From contig NZ_JAAOTJ010000001.1 in the NCBI RefSeq assembly GCF_011297335.1, positions 248,001 to 312,000 of the forward strand: a stretch of 64,000 bases of DNA, given 5' to 3'. The DNA comes from Catellatospora methionotrophica. GTDB lineage: Bacteria; Actinomycetota; Actinomycetes; Mycobacteriales; Micromonosporaceae. The notes below the pieces were generated by a model. It saw only the letters and a list, made by a program, of their open reading frames with translations, was not told where the DNA came from and ran no database searches. How positions within the stretch are numbered: position 1 is the first letter of the stretch; every line of letters starts with the position of its first letter. This document shows, in pieces, positions 16,148 through 25,700 of the stretch. The position numbers and the translations under genes were made by a program.

Positions 16148-17329
16148 TTAGGCGAGCGCCGGTTCCGGGGCTTCGGCCGGAGTCGCGACGCGGCCTGAGC
16201 GCCAGGCGAGAGCGCCCGCGAAGATTGCCAGCACAGCGCAGACGGGCCACAGGGCGGCCGGGGCGATGCCGTAGAGCAGTGCGCCGAGCGGGGCGGCGAG
16301 CATGGTGCCGCTGGTCGCCGCGCCGGTGTAGAGGCCCTGGTAGCGGCCGGTGAGTTCGGCCGGGGCGCGGTCGAGCACATGCGCGGTGGCGGTGGTCTTG
16401 TAGAGGATCTCGCCCGCGGTCAGCACCACCATCGCGGCGATCACGACGGCGGCCGTGGTGCCGAGACCGAACAGCGCCATGCCGACGCCCACCAGCACGT
16501 ATCCCACCGCGATGATGCCCGCCGCGGGCAGCCGCCGCAGCAGCATGGTCACCGGGATCTCCAGCAGCAGGATCAGCCCCGAGCCGACGGCGAGCACCGC
16601 GGCGTACACGGTCAGCTGCTGGCCGTTGTCGCGCAGGTAGACGGGCAGCGTCGAGTAGAGCTGGCGGTAGACGACGTCGACCGCGACGATCGCGGGCAGC
16701 AGCATGAGCAGGCCCCGGTCGGCGAACACGCTGCGCCACAGCCCGGCGGGACGCTCCCCGGCGGGGGCGGCCTGCCGCTCGGGCTCGGCCCGCAGCAGCG
16801 CCGCGGTGACCGCGCGGACCACCAGGATGACCAGGCCGTCGATGACGAACAGCACGGTGAAGTGCTCCACGGCGAGCAGTGCGCCGACCGGCGGCCCGAT
16901 GACGCAGCCCGCGTTGAACGCGGCCCGGCTGATGGCGACGGCCCGCCGCCGGTCGCCCGCGGGCACGGCGAGCGCGGTCAGCGCGCCCTGCGAGGTGCCC
17001 GCCGTCGCACCGCTGTAGCCGAGCAGCGCCGTCGACAATGCCAGCAGCGCCACGGGGGTCCATGGCATGAGCAGTGTGACGACGCCCGCGACGGTGGAGG
17101 CGAGCAGCATGACGCGGCGGTGGCCGTACCGGTCGCCGAACCAGCCGCCGGTGAAGTTGCCCGCGAGCAGCCCGACGCCGAGCGCGCCGCTGATCAGGCC
17201 CGCCTGCTCCAGCGGCAGCTGCCGGGGTCCGGTGAGGCAGAGGAACAGGAACGTGAAGACGAACGACCCGGCAGCGTTGACGAATCGTCCGACGGCGAGG
17301 ATCCATACGACCCGGGGGATGTCACGCAC
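16148..17329 (-). CDS. MFS transporter (12-TM, DHA1-like)
   Basis: The product is 393 aa from GTG 17329. Twelve hydrophobic segments are visible, with the loop 2-3 motif GGWFGDRYGHRRVMLL (motif A, G-x-x-x-D-R-x-G-R/H-R) and a second GRYQGLYTGAATSGTMLAAP in the C-terminal half. It should be a proton-coupled exporter in the cytoplasmic membrane. The overall pattern resembles MdtH/YfcJ-like multidrug or sugar exporters; the substrate is unknown. No regulator is adjacent. Confidence 0.85.
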   Translation of the reverse strand: MRDIPRVVWILAVGRFVNAAGSFVFTFLFLCLTGPRQLPLEQAGLISGALGVGLLAGNFTGGWFGDRYGHRRVMLLASTVAGVVTLLMPWTPVALLALSTALLGYSGATAGTSQGALTALAVPAGDRRRAVAISRAAFNAGCVIGPPVGALLAVEHFTVLFVIDGLVILVVRAVTAALLRAEPERQAAPAGERPAGLWRSVFADRGLLMLLPAIVAVDVVYRQLYSTLPVYLRDNGQQLTVYAAVLAVGSGLILLLEIPVTMLLRRLPAAGIIAVGYVLVGVGMALFGLGTTAAVVIAAMVVLTAGEILYKTTATAHVLDRAPAELTGRYQGLYTGAATSGTMLAAPLGALLYGIAPAALWPVCAVLAIFAGALAWRSGRVATPAEAPEPALA

Positions 17330-17370
17330 GCACGCACCCTAAGTCGCGTGATCATGATCCCGCAAAGCGG

Positions 17371-17706
17371 TCACCGGTGCAGCGGGTCGTGGCCCCAGTT
17401 CATCAGGGAGTACCGCCAGGGTGTGTCGGTGATGTCGCCGGACGGTCGCTGGGCGAGGTGGCGGTGCACGTATCCGACGACCTTGCGCATGTGGGCGAGG
17501 TCGTCGTCGCCGAGGTCGGCCTTCTTCGTGTGCAGCAGGCCGACGATGCGCCGCCCGGAGGCGTGCCCGGTGGACTCGTGACCGCCGTCCTTCTGGCCGA
17601 CCGCCCGGGAGTCGTCGGTGTCGAGCCACTTCTCCAGCGTGGACGCGGTCATGTTCACGGCCTCGGCGAAGTCGCGGCAGGTCTGGTCGCGGTCGTCAGC
17701 GTTCAC
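17371..17706 (-). CDS. DUF3140 family protein
   Basis: The product is 111 aa from GTG 17706, overlapping the DUF2945 stop by 11 bases. It has a helix-turn-helix-like opening (FAEAVNMTASTLEKWLDTDD), then HESTGHASGRRIVGLLHTKK and DDDLAHMRKVVGYVHRHLAQ, and ends TPWRYSLMNWGHDPL, all hallmarks of DUF3140. Family members are small, cytoplasmic and usually encoded with DUF2945 proteins; a DNA-associated or stress role has been guessed but not shown. The two genes here are translationally coupled. Confidence 0.82.
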   Translation of the reverse strand: MNADDRDQTCRDFAEAVNMTASTLEKWLDTDDSRAVGQKDGGHESTGHASGRRIVGLLHTKKADLGDDDLAHMRKVVGYVHRHLAQRPSGDITDTPWRYSLMNWGHDPLHR

Positions 17707-17914
17707 GGCGTAGCGCCTCGGGTTTGTGCACCGCGTCGCGGCCGGTCTTGTCGCTGGTCACCCGGTACTGCGGGTCGTCTTCCGACGCGGCGACGCTGCG
17801 CCCGGCGGCCTCGGTCCGGTCGGTGATCTTCTCGTCGACGGTGCCGTGCACGGTCTGCCCGTGACTGCGCCAGGCCACCTTGTCACCTTTGCGAAGTTTC
17901 TTGTTTTCCCCCAT
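17696..17914 (-). CDS. DUF2945 (HVA1-like) family protein
   Basis: The product is 72 aa from ATG 17914, with GGAGG five to six bases upstream. The opening KLRKGDKVAWRSHGQTVHGT and closing DDPQYRVTSDKTGRDAVHKP match the DUF2945 family (hypervirulence-associated, SH3-like small barrel). Function is unknown; members often accompany DUF3140 proteins and stress genes. It overlaps the DUF3140 start and is the first gene of this pair. The divergent VWA gene starts 97 bases away. Confidence 0.85.
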   Translation of the reverse strand: MGENKKLRKGDKVAWRSHGQTVHGTVDEKITDRTEAAGRSVAASEDDPQYRVTSDKTGRDAVHKPEALRRER

Positions 17915-18010
17915 GGGTGCCTCCGTTTCCGCAGCAAGCGCCGGTCAAACCCGCTGGACGCGGCCCCCTACTGTGCACCGGGTCCGGTATCGACGCCCGA
18001 AGGAGACATC

Positions 18011-19354
18011 GTGCACATCACCGCCCATCTGGACGTCGACGTCGTCGCCGTGGAGACCGACGACCAGCTGTCGGTGCTCATCGAGCTGACCGCGCCGCCC
18101 GCACCTGAGGCCGAGGGTCCGCGACCGCCGTCGACGCTGCAGGTGGTGCTGGACCGCAGCGGGTCGATGGGCGGTGCGCGGCTCGACGGCGCGAAGACGG
18201 CTCTGATCAATCTGGTGGACCGCCTCGATCCGCAGGACAATTTCGGGCTGGTCGCGTTCGACGACCGGGTCGAGGTGACCGTTCCGGCCGGGCCGCTCAC
18301 CGACAAACTCGCCGTCAAGCGGGCCATCGCCGAATTGCAGGCGCGGGGCAGCACGGATCTGTCCGCCGGTTACCTGCGTGGGCTGCAGGAGGCCAAGCGG
18401 GTCGCCGGCGCGGGCGGCGCGACGCTGCTGCTGGTGTCCGACGGCCGCGCCAACGCCGGGGTCACCGACCCGGACGCGCTCAGCGGCGTCGCCGCCAAGG
18501 CGTACGCGGACAAGGTCACCTCGTCCACCCTCGGTTTCGGACTCGGCTACGACGAGCGGCTGCTGTCGGCGATCGCCCGGGGCGGGGTCGGCAACGAACT
18601 GTTCGCCGAGGAGGCCGACACCGCCTCGGCGCTGATCGCCGGTGAGGTCGACGGGCTGCTGTCGCAGACCGCTCAGGCGGCGTCGCTGCAGATCACGCTG
18701 TCGCCGCAGGTGCGCGCGGTGCGGATCGCCAACGACCTGCCCGTGACCACGACCGGGAACACGGTGCTGGCCGAGCTGGGCGGCTTCTACGCCGACGAGA
18801 CCCGCAAGCTGCTGCTGGTCTTCGACATCCCGGCGATCGCCGCGCTCGGCCTGGCCCAGGTCGCGACCTGCGAGTTCACCTGGGTCGAGCTGCCGGGCCT
18901 CACCCAGCACACCGTGAGCGTGCCGCTGCACGTCAACGTCGTGCCCGGCGACCAGGCCGCGGGCCGCATCCCGGACCCGGTGGTGCGCACCGAGCTGGTG
19001 TACCTGCAGGTGCAGGAGGCCAAGCGCCGGGCGTCGCGGCACCTGAGCGCCGGGGCGTCCGACGCGGCGCTCGCCGAGATCAACCGGGCGCGGGGCGCCG
19101 TCACCGACGCCCTGGCCGCGGCTCCGGCCTACCTGCGCGCCGACCTCGACGAGGAGGTGTCGTCGCTGAACTACCTGGCCCAGCAGACCGAACTGGGCAT
19201 GACCGCGCGGGCGGCGAAGTACTCGTCGGCCGACTCGTCGTACAAGTCGCGCAGCCGGGGCCGGAACCTGCCGCCCGCCACAGGTGGCTACTCGAACGAG
19301 CCGCCGTCCGGCGGGAGCACCCCGGGCGAGCCGCCACACCCGCGCCGGAGCTGA
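18011..19354 (+). CDS. VWA domain-containing protein
   Basis: The product is 447 aa from GTG 18011, with AAGGAG at 6 bases' distance. A complete MIDAS metal site opens the VWA domain (LQVVLDRSGSMGG at about residue 43, with downstream RGSTDLSAG and LLVSDGRANAG). A beta-rich domain (residues about 230-340) and a helical C-terminal region rich in Ala/Arg follow, then a disordered Ser/Gly/Pro tail. There is no signal peptide, so it is probably cytoplasmic and binds a partner protein through Mg2+. No MoxR ATPase is nearby, so its usual partner is missing here. Confidence 0.8.
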   Translation: MHITAHLDVDVVAVETDDQLSVLIELTAPPAPEAEGPRPPSTLQVVLDRSGSMGGARLDGAKTALINLVDRLDPQDNFGLVAFDDRVEVTVPAGPLTDKLAVKRAIAELQARGSTDLSAGYLRGLQEAKRVAGAGGATLLLVSDGRANAGVTDPDALSGVAAKAYADKVTSSTLGFGLGYDERLLSAIARGGVGNELFAEEADTASALIAGEVDGLLSQTAQAASLQITLSPQVRAVRIANDLPVTTTGNTVLAELGGFYADETRKLLLVFDIPAIAALGLAQVATCEFTWVELPGLTQHTVSVPLHVNVVPGDQAAGRIPDPVVRTELVYLQVQEAKRRASRHLSAGASDAALAEINRARGAVTDALAAAPAYLRADLDEEVSSLNYLAQQTELGMTARAAKYSSADSSYKSRSRGRNLPPATGGYSNEPPSGGSTPGEPPHPRRS

Positions 19355-19404
19355 GGGGCCGTGGCCAGGGTCCGCATCGGACCCCGGCCGCCGGCCGTCC
19401 TCAG
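19351..19404. terminator. Bidirectional terminator between VWA gene and tcA2
   Basis: GGGTCCG (19368-19374) and CGGACCC (19378-19384) form a perfect stem with a CAT loop, nested within outer matches CTGAGG (19351-19356) and CCTCAG (19399-19404) and GGCC blocks. It begins at the VWA stop and ends 20 bases from the Tc operon's last stop, so it can end both transcripts. Confidence 0.6.
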
Positions 19405-19423
19405 AACCCATGACGGGAGGCGC

Positions 19424-22400
19424 CTACTCGGTGCCCCAGGTGAGCACGAGCCAGGCGTCTTCCAGGCCGGTGCTGTCGAAGTGCCAGGTGAACGCGCCGA
19501 GCGCGGGCGGCGGGGTCGCCGCGTCGGGCAGCCTGCCCCACAGCAGCCCGGCCGGAGCGCCGTCCTTGGACAGGTTCAGCACCGGCTGGGTGCCCGCGGC
19601 GTCGGCGGTGACGGTGACCGCGCTGGCCGTGCCGGGCTGGGCGAACAGCTCGACGCGGCGCAGCACCGCGCTGGCCGTGTCGGCCCAGAACGGGTAGTGC
19701 TCGGGGCGCAGCGTGACCGTGAACGGTGTACGGGCCGCCGCCGGGGCGGAGCGGAACTTCGCCCAGGCCGTCGGGAAGTCCTGGCGCAGCGACAGCAGCC
19801 GCACGCTGCCGACCGCGCCCGCTGCCGCGATGCGTTCGGCCAGCGCCGTCTCGGCCGCCTGGCGCAGCGGCAGGCCGCCGTCGCGGGCGGTCAGCCGCAC
19901 GTGCAGGATCACGTCGGGGATGGCCAGGTAGTCGTGCTGGCGCAGTTTCGGCAGCTCGATGCGCCAGGCGCTGATCGCGCCCTGGCCCTCGAACGGGTCG
20001 AGGCGCTCGTCGCGGGCGTTCGGCCCGGCGAAGGTGCCCCAGTCGCCGACCGCGTTGCTGGTCGCGATGGACTCGACGCGGCCGTAGCTGTCCCGGAAGC
20101 GTTCGGTGTCCTCGCCGTCGCGCTCGTACGCGCCGTCGGCCAGCTGCGGGGTGACCCGGATGCTGCTGTTGAGCAGGGTCAGGGTGCAGGCGACGGTGGT
20201 GTGCGGCCCGGCGCTGGCGGGGATGCTGACCCCGACGGCGCGCAGCCGGCGGAAGTAGTGCCCGGGATAGTCCTGGTCGTACAGGTGCTCGGACAGGTCG
20301 ACCTCGCAGAAGCCGTCCGTCCGCAGCCGCATCAGGGCTTCGGGGTTGAGCTGGCGCAGGCTGACGTTCTTGGTCAGCTCCAGCTCGCGGCGGTTGAGGT
20401 CGTGGTAGGCGTGCTCCATGCGCTTGACGTCGAGCAGCAGCTTCTCCCCCGCGAGCAGCCCTTCGCGGCCGGTGGCGTAGCCGGGCTGCAGGAACGACTG
20501 GCCGGGGTCGCCGAGTTCGTACTGCAGGGCGCGCTCGGCCTTGCGGGCGACGTCGGTGGCCAGGCTCAGGCCGGAGTTGTACAGGGCCCGGATCTCCCGG
20601 CGCAGCCAGGTGTACAGCGCGGCGGTGCTGGTCTTGGTCGCGCCCTGCACCTTCTCCCCGGCCAGGAACTGCTCGATCTGCTCGGCTTCGGCGATCTGCT
20701 GCTGGTGGCTGAGGAACTCCTGCTGGCTGGCGGCCTCGCGGATCTGCGCGGCCCGCCACTGCTTGAGCGTGACCGCGATGTCGCTGAGCGCCTGGTTGCT
20801 CTGGTAGGACCAGTCGAGCTGGCGGCGGGCGTACGCGCCGACCTTGCCCGCCACGACCGCGGTGTGCGTGTCGGACTCGGCGCTCTGCTTGTAGCTGGAC
20901 GAGGCCCAGGAGGCGTGCGCGGCCAGGTTGCCGCCGCCGAAGGAGATGGTGCCGCCGGTGCCGAACGGTTCGAAGCTGGCCCCGAACGTCGGCACCGTGC
21001 TGAGCATCGCTGCGAGGGTGTCGCCCTCGATCGCCATGTCCCGGTGCGCCTGCGCGGCCTTGAGGAACTGCAGCTCCTTGGCCTCGTACGAGGAGATGAG
21101 CTTGCCGTCGGCGTCGGTGAGGTTCTTGGCGATGTCGACGTCGAGCGGGCGCGGCTGCGGGGCGGGGTCCTCGCTGGAGGTGAACCGCAGTTTCGCCATC
21201 GCGGCGCGGTCGAGGTCGTCCAGGCCCGGCACGGTGATCTCGGCGTCGGCCTTGCCGAGCTGGAGTTCGTAGTAGCGGTAGCGGGTCAGCGCGGACGCGA
21301 ACGACTTCTCCACGCCCTCGCGGGCCTTGATGGCCTCCTGCCACTGCTGGAAGCGGACCAGTTCGGTGCGCTGGAGCAGGCTGCGCTCGAAGCGGGCGCG
21401 CAGCGCGTACAGCGTCTCGGCGTCCTGCTTCTCGATCGCCGACAGCAGGTGCGCACCGAGTGAGCTGACGTCCTGGGCCAGTTCGGTGGCCTTCTGCACG
21501 AGCAGCGCGAAGCGGACCAGCGGCGCGGGCTGGTGCAGCCCGGCGAGCACCGAGGAGATGTCCAGCCCGGCGGCGGCGGCCTTGGCCAGCAGCGCCGGGT
21601 CGATGGGCGGGTCGAACAGCGGGAGCTGGCGGAAGATCCCCTGCAGGTTCAGGCTGTTGCGGATCTTGAAGAGGCGGTCGGCGACGGTGTCCCAGTAGCC
21701 GAGCAGCTTCTCGTTGGGCGGCACGCAGAAGTACAGCGCCCCGCCGATGCTGGCGACGGTCTGCAGCGCGGCGGCGTCCGACGGGGCGCTGGGCGCGGGC
21801 AGCTGGTCGAACGGGATGTCGACCTCCAGCTCGGTGAACGTGTTGCCGAGCGCGTCGAGTTTGGGGCGCAGCGACTCGTACGACTGCGGCTGCTGCCAGC
21901 CCTTGCGCGGCACCGCCTGCGGGCGCGGGCCGAGCAGCTGCGCGGCGAGCACGTACAGCTGGGTGGCCTCGCCGATGGATTCGCCGCTGTCCTCGGCGAA
22001 CAGCAGGTCGCCCCACGCGATGAGGTTGTCCAGGTACAACATCACGGTCTTGACCATGTAGGCGCTCTGCCGCCAGCGGGCCACCACGTGCGGGCGGAAC
22101 GGGTGGTCCTTCCAGTCGTGGATGGCGGCCAGGGTGTCTTCGAGCAGCTTCTTGTCGGCCTGGGTGGACAGGTTGGCCAGCACCTTCTCGATGCTGACGA
22201 CCTCCAGTTCGTGGAAGCGCCGCACCTTCCAGAACCGCATCGGCGACGGGTCGACGCTGACCGCGGTCGGGTCGAAGACGTAGTGCAGCCAGCGCTGGCA
22301 GTCCTCGTGGCGCTGGGCGCGCATCAGGTGCGTCGCGATGGCGATCGGCACGTGGTAGAAGAGTTCCCAGTTGTAGCAGGAGTACGCGCCGGTGGCGGTG

Positions 22401-22744
22401 AAGTCGAGGTCCTTGACGGGCCGGTCGCCGGTGATCCGGGCGCCGGGCGCGTACGCGGCGAAGAACTCCTCGTACAGGCGCGGCCGGGGCCGCCCGTCGG
22501 GCAGGGTAGTCACCTTGCCGTCGGGGGTGCGCAGGTAGTCGGTGTCGGCGGCCTGCAGCCCGCTGACCGAACGCTCGACGAGTTCGTGGATCAGCTCGTG
22601 CACGTAGGGGTGGAAGTGGCCGAAGAACCGGTACGCCATCTCCCGCTCGACGACCGTCGTTCGATTGATCTTGTAGACGCCGAGCTGGCTCGACAGCGCG
22701 GTGCCCCCGTGGAACTGCTGGGTGAGCTGGTCCTTGAGGTTCAC
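19424..22744 (-). CDS. Tc toxin TcA, C-terminal half (pore-forming and TcB-binding subunit)
   Basis: The product is 1106 aa from GTG 22744, with GGAGG six bases upstream; the start overlaps the stop of the preceding gene (GTGA). It corresponds to the C-terminal part of Photorhabdus TcdA. The start (VEREMAYRFFGHFHPYVHEL) and LFYHVPIAIATHLMRAQRHE with WLHYVFDPT are typical. A long helical region (about 350-780) would form the alpha-helical pore domain. The TcB-binding domain is evident near residue 828: DYPGHYFRRLRAVGVSIPAS followed by CTLTLLNSSIRV. In known complexes a pentamer of TcA binds cells and injects the TcC toxin through its channel. There is no signal peptide. The split from the N-terminal half resembles TcaA/TcaB and YenA1/YenA2. 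Confidence 0.9.
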   Translation of the reverse strand: MNLKDQLTQQFHGGTALSSQLGVYKINRTTVVEREMAYRFFGHFHPYVHELIHELVERSVSGLQAADTDYLRTPDGKVTTLPDGRPRPRLYEEFFAAYAPGARITGDRPVKDLDFTATGAYSCYNWELFYHVPIAIATHLMRAQRHEDCQRWLHYVFDPTAVSVDPSPMRFWKVRRFHELEVVSIEKVLANLSTQADKKLLEDTLAAIHDWKDHPFRPHVVARWRQSAYMVKTVMLYLDNLIAWGDLLFAEDSGESIGEATQLYVLAAQLLGPRPQAVPRKGWQQPQSYESLRPKLDALGNTFTELEVDIPFDQLPAPSAPSDAAALQTVASIGGALYFCVPPNEKLLGYWDTVADRLFKIRNSLNLQGIFRQLPLFDPPIDPALLAKAAAAGLDISSVLAGLHQPAPLVRFALLVQKATELAQDVSSLGAHLLSAIEKQDAETLYALRARFERSLLQRTELVRFQQWQEAIKAREGVEKSFASALTRYRYYELQLGKADAEITVPGLDDLDRAAMAKLRFTSSEDPAPQPRPLDVDIAKNLTDADGKLISSYEAKELQFLKAAQAHRDMAIEGDTLAAMLSTVPTFGASFEPFGTGGTISFGGGNLAAHASWASSSYKQSAESDTHTAVVAGKVGAYARRQLDWSYQSNQALSDIAVTLKQWRAAQIREAASQQEFLSHQQQIAEAEQIEQFLAGEKVQGATKTSTAALYTWLRREIRALYNSGLSLATDVARKAERALQYELGDPGQSFLQPGYATGREGLLAGEKLLLDVKRMEHAYHDLNRRELELTKNVSLRQLNPEALMRLRTDGFCEVDLSEHLYDQDYPGHYFRRLRAVGVSIPASAGPHTTVACTLTLLNSSIRVTPQLADGAYERDGEDTERFRDSYGRVESIATSNAVGDWGTFAGPNARDERLDPFEGQGAISAWRIELPKLRQHDYLAIPDVILHVRLTARDGGLPLRQAAETALAERIAAAGAVGSVRLLSLRQDFPTAWAKFRSAPAAARTPFTVTLRPEHYPFWADTASAVLRRVELFAQPGTASAVTVTADAAGTQPVLNLSKDGAPAGLLWGRLPDAATPPPALGAFTWHFDSTGLEDAWLVLTWGTE

Positions 22745-25700
22745 AGCGCGCCTCCGGCGAAGAAGTGCCCGCCCTGCGGGCCGATGACGGTGTCGCCGTA
22801 GGCGACGGTCGCGCCCAGCGCGGTGACCGTGTCGAACTTGGGGTTGATCTCGTACAGCACGCGCGGGTCGACCTCCCACTGCGGCGGGCCGGGCGGCACC
22901 GGCACGTGCGCGACCAGCGGCGGCAGCTCGAAGTGCGGTTCGATCAGCGGGTTGGTGAAGATGAGCCGGTCGCCCTGCTCGATGGTGCGCTCGGTCAGCC
23001 GCGGCTCGACGTAGAACGTGGCGTGCTCGTCGGCGACGAAGAACGGCAGCACCAGGCTCCCGACGTCGGACGGCATCCCGCCGATCGGCGTGCCGTTGGT
23101 GACCAGGGTGTACTCGGAGATCTTGCCGAGGATCGCCAGCTTGGTCGGGCAGGCGGGCTGCACGACGCCGCTCTTGGTGGTGATCTTCTCGACGTAGAAC
23201 GACGACAGCGCGCCCTTGCCGTCCCAGCGGCCCTGGTCGCTGTCGGTCAGCTCGGCGAACGGCGGGCGCGGCGGCTGCGCGGCCGTCTTCAGCGTCGGGG
23301 TCGCGTGCCTGCTGATCAGCCGGAACGCCGTGTTGAGCCGGCCGGTCAGGTGGATCCACACGGCCCCGTCGGCGGCCGTGGTGGCGTGCACGTGCTCGTC
23401 CTTCGCGTCGAACGACACGATCTTCCCGAGTGGCACCTTCATGACGTCGGTCGACCCGGCCGGGCTCCAGTCCCGGCCGAAGCGGTGCGTCCAGCCGAGC
23501 TTGACGTTGACCGACAGCAGCGCGTTCAGGCCGCTCAGCTGGTCCAGTGTCAGCGTGGCCGCGCCTGACCCGCCGAGCCCGCTGGTGTCGGGCTTGCCGG
23601 GTTCGGGCACGAAGGTCACCCAGAACAGGTGCACCCGGTCGCGCCACTTCGCGATGGCGACGTGATCGCCCTCGATCTCGGCGGTGACCGGCACCCACGG
23701 CGTCCACGAGCGGTGCGCCAGGGTGCGGTAGAAGTACTTGTGCGGCGCGGCGAACGTACGCCCGACGACGTGCACGACGTTGTCGGACGGGTCGACGGCC
23801 TGCTCGACGTACATGGCGCGGATGTCGAGGCGGGCGATCTCGTCGAGGCCGCGCAGGTAGCCGAACAGCGCGTCCTCGGCGTCGTCGTTGGTCAGGTCGG
23901 TCTGCGTCAGCGCGCTTTCCATCTCGGCGAACAGGTGCGTCTTGTCGTCGCGGAACTCCGGCTCCAGCCAGTTCGGCGTCCACACCAGGATCTTGAGGTT
24001 GGCCTCGCTGACCCGGTAACGCTTCATCCAGGCGAAGTGCGCGGCGTCGATCGCCGACGGGCTCACCTTCGGTTCCAGGTTGAGCAGGCAGCGCTGGATG
24101 AACAGCTGCACCGACGAGATCGCCTGGCGCAGCCGGGAGGTCTGCACGACGGGTTCGGTGCCGGGGTCGACGAGGAAGATCTCGTACAGCGATTCCAGGC
24201 GGTCCAGGTTCATCGCCTGGAGCAGGTGCGCGACGAGCGCGTCCCGGCGGGCCTGGCGCAGCCGGTCGGCGATCGGCTTGACCACGGCCCGCCACACGTC
24301 GGGCTCGTAGCGGGCCCGCAGCGTGTCGCGGATGCCCTGCGCGACGGCGGCGTCGGGCTCCGGGTTCGCCCACGCCGACAGCGCCACGGGGCTGACCCCG
24401 AACCGGCCCGCGAGCTGCAGCAGTTGCCACAGCCGGGCCAGGCCGCGCTCGTCGGCCAGCGCGGCGGCCTCGACGCCGAACGGGTCGCCCGCGCCGACGG
24501 CGGCGGTGACGCCGAGCAGGTCCATCGCCGCGCGCACGGCCGCCGGATCGCGCCGGGTGACCGCGCCGACCGCCGCCGCGAGCCCGGCCAGGGTCGCCTC
24601 GCGCGCGTCGGCGGCGGCGACCTCCGCCGGGAAGGTGCGGCGCGCGGCCGCGAACAGCGGCGTCAGGTCGGTGCCCAGCTCACCCTTCAGCCGGGCGTAC
24701 GCACCAAGCCGCAGCACCTGCCCGAACAGTGCCCGCGCCCGCACGTCGGTGTCGTCGGCGGCCCGCGTCGGCAGCTCCCCCAGGTCCAGCCCGCCGAAGT
24801 CGGCCGGATGGGTGAGCAGGTGCGCGGCCTCGGCCGCGCCGATGCCGAGCGCGCCGAGCAGCGCCGTCGCCTTGCCCAGCACCAGGTGTGCCCGGTGCAG
24901 CGCGTCGACGCCGTCACGCGGGTAGCTGACCAGCTGCGTCACCGGCCCCCTGGGCACCGTCTCGCCCTGTACCAGCAGCAGGGGCGCGGCGGCCCCGGCG
25001 GCGCGGACGGTGATCGCGTAGGGCTGGCCCGCCTTCAGCTCCGTGAACGCCGACGGTTCGGGCGTGGCGGCGGACGTGGTGGTGTGCAGCAGCGCGTCGG
25101 TCAGGTGCTCGAACCGCACCGACACCGGCGTGCCGACCGGCAGTCCCGCGACCGTGAACCGGTACGGCCCGTTCGCCGGGACCTCGACGTAGCCGGACAG
25201 CGTGACGGCCCCGCCGGACGTGTCCGTGCTCAGCCCCGGCCCGGCCGCGCCCGCGTATGCGCCGAGCAGCGCCTGACCGGGCTGGTCGGGCCGGTCGAGC
25301 AGCGCGGGCGTGGTCAGCAGCGACGCGGCGAACGCGGGGTCGGCGCCCAGGTCGGCGGCGACGGCATCGATCACGGCCTGCCGGGTGAGCCGGTCCCGCA
25401 GGTACGGCAGCAGCGCCCCGGCGAGCAGGGCACGCCGGTCGCGGTCGGCGGCGGCGGTCAGCGGCGGCGCGGCGAACAGCACGTCGAAGTCGGCCGCCGC
25501 GAGGAACCCGGCCTCGCCGACCCCGGGCACGCTGGTGCGCAGCAGATGCCGGTCGAACAGCGCCCGGCCCTGCGCCTGCACGTCGTCGAGCAGCGCGGCC
25601 AGGTACGCGGGCTGCGGACCGGTGACCGCGGCCAGCAGCACGGCCCGTTCGCCGTCGCGCAGCACCCCACGGTGCACGAGCTGCTGCTCCTGGCGTACCG

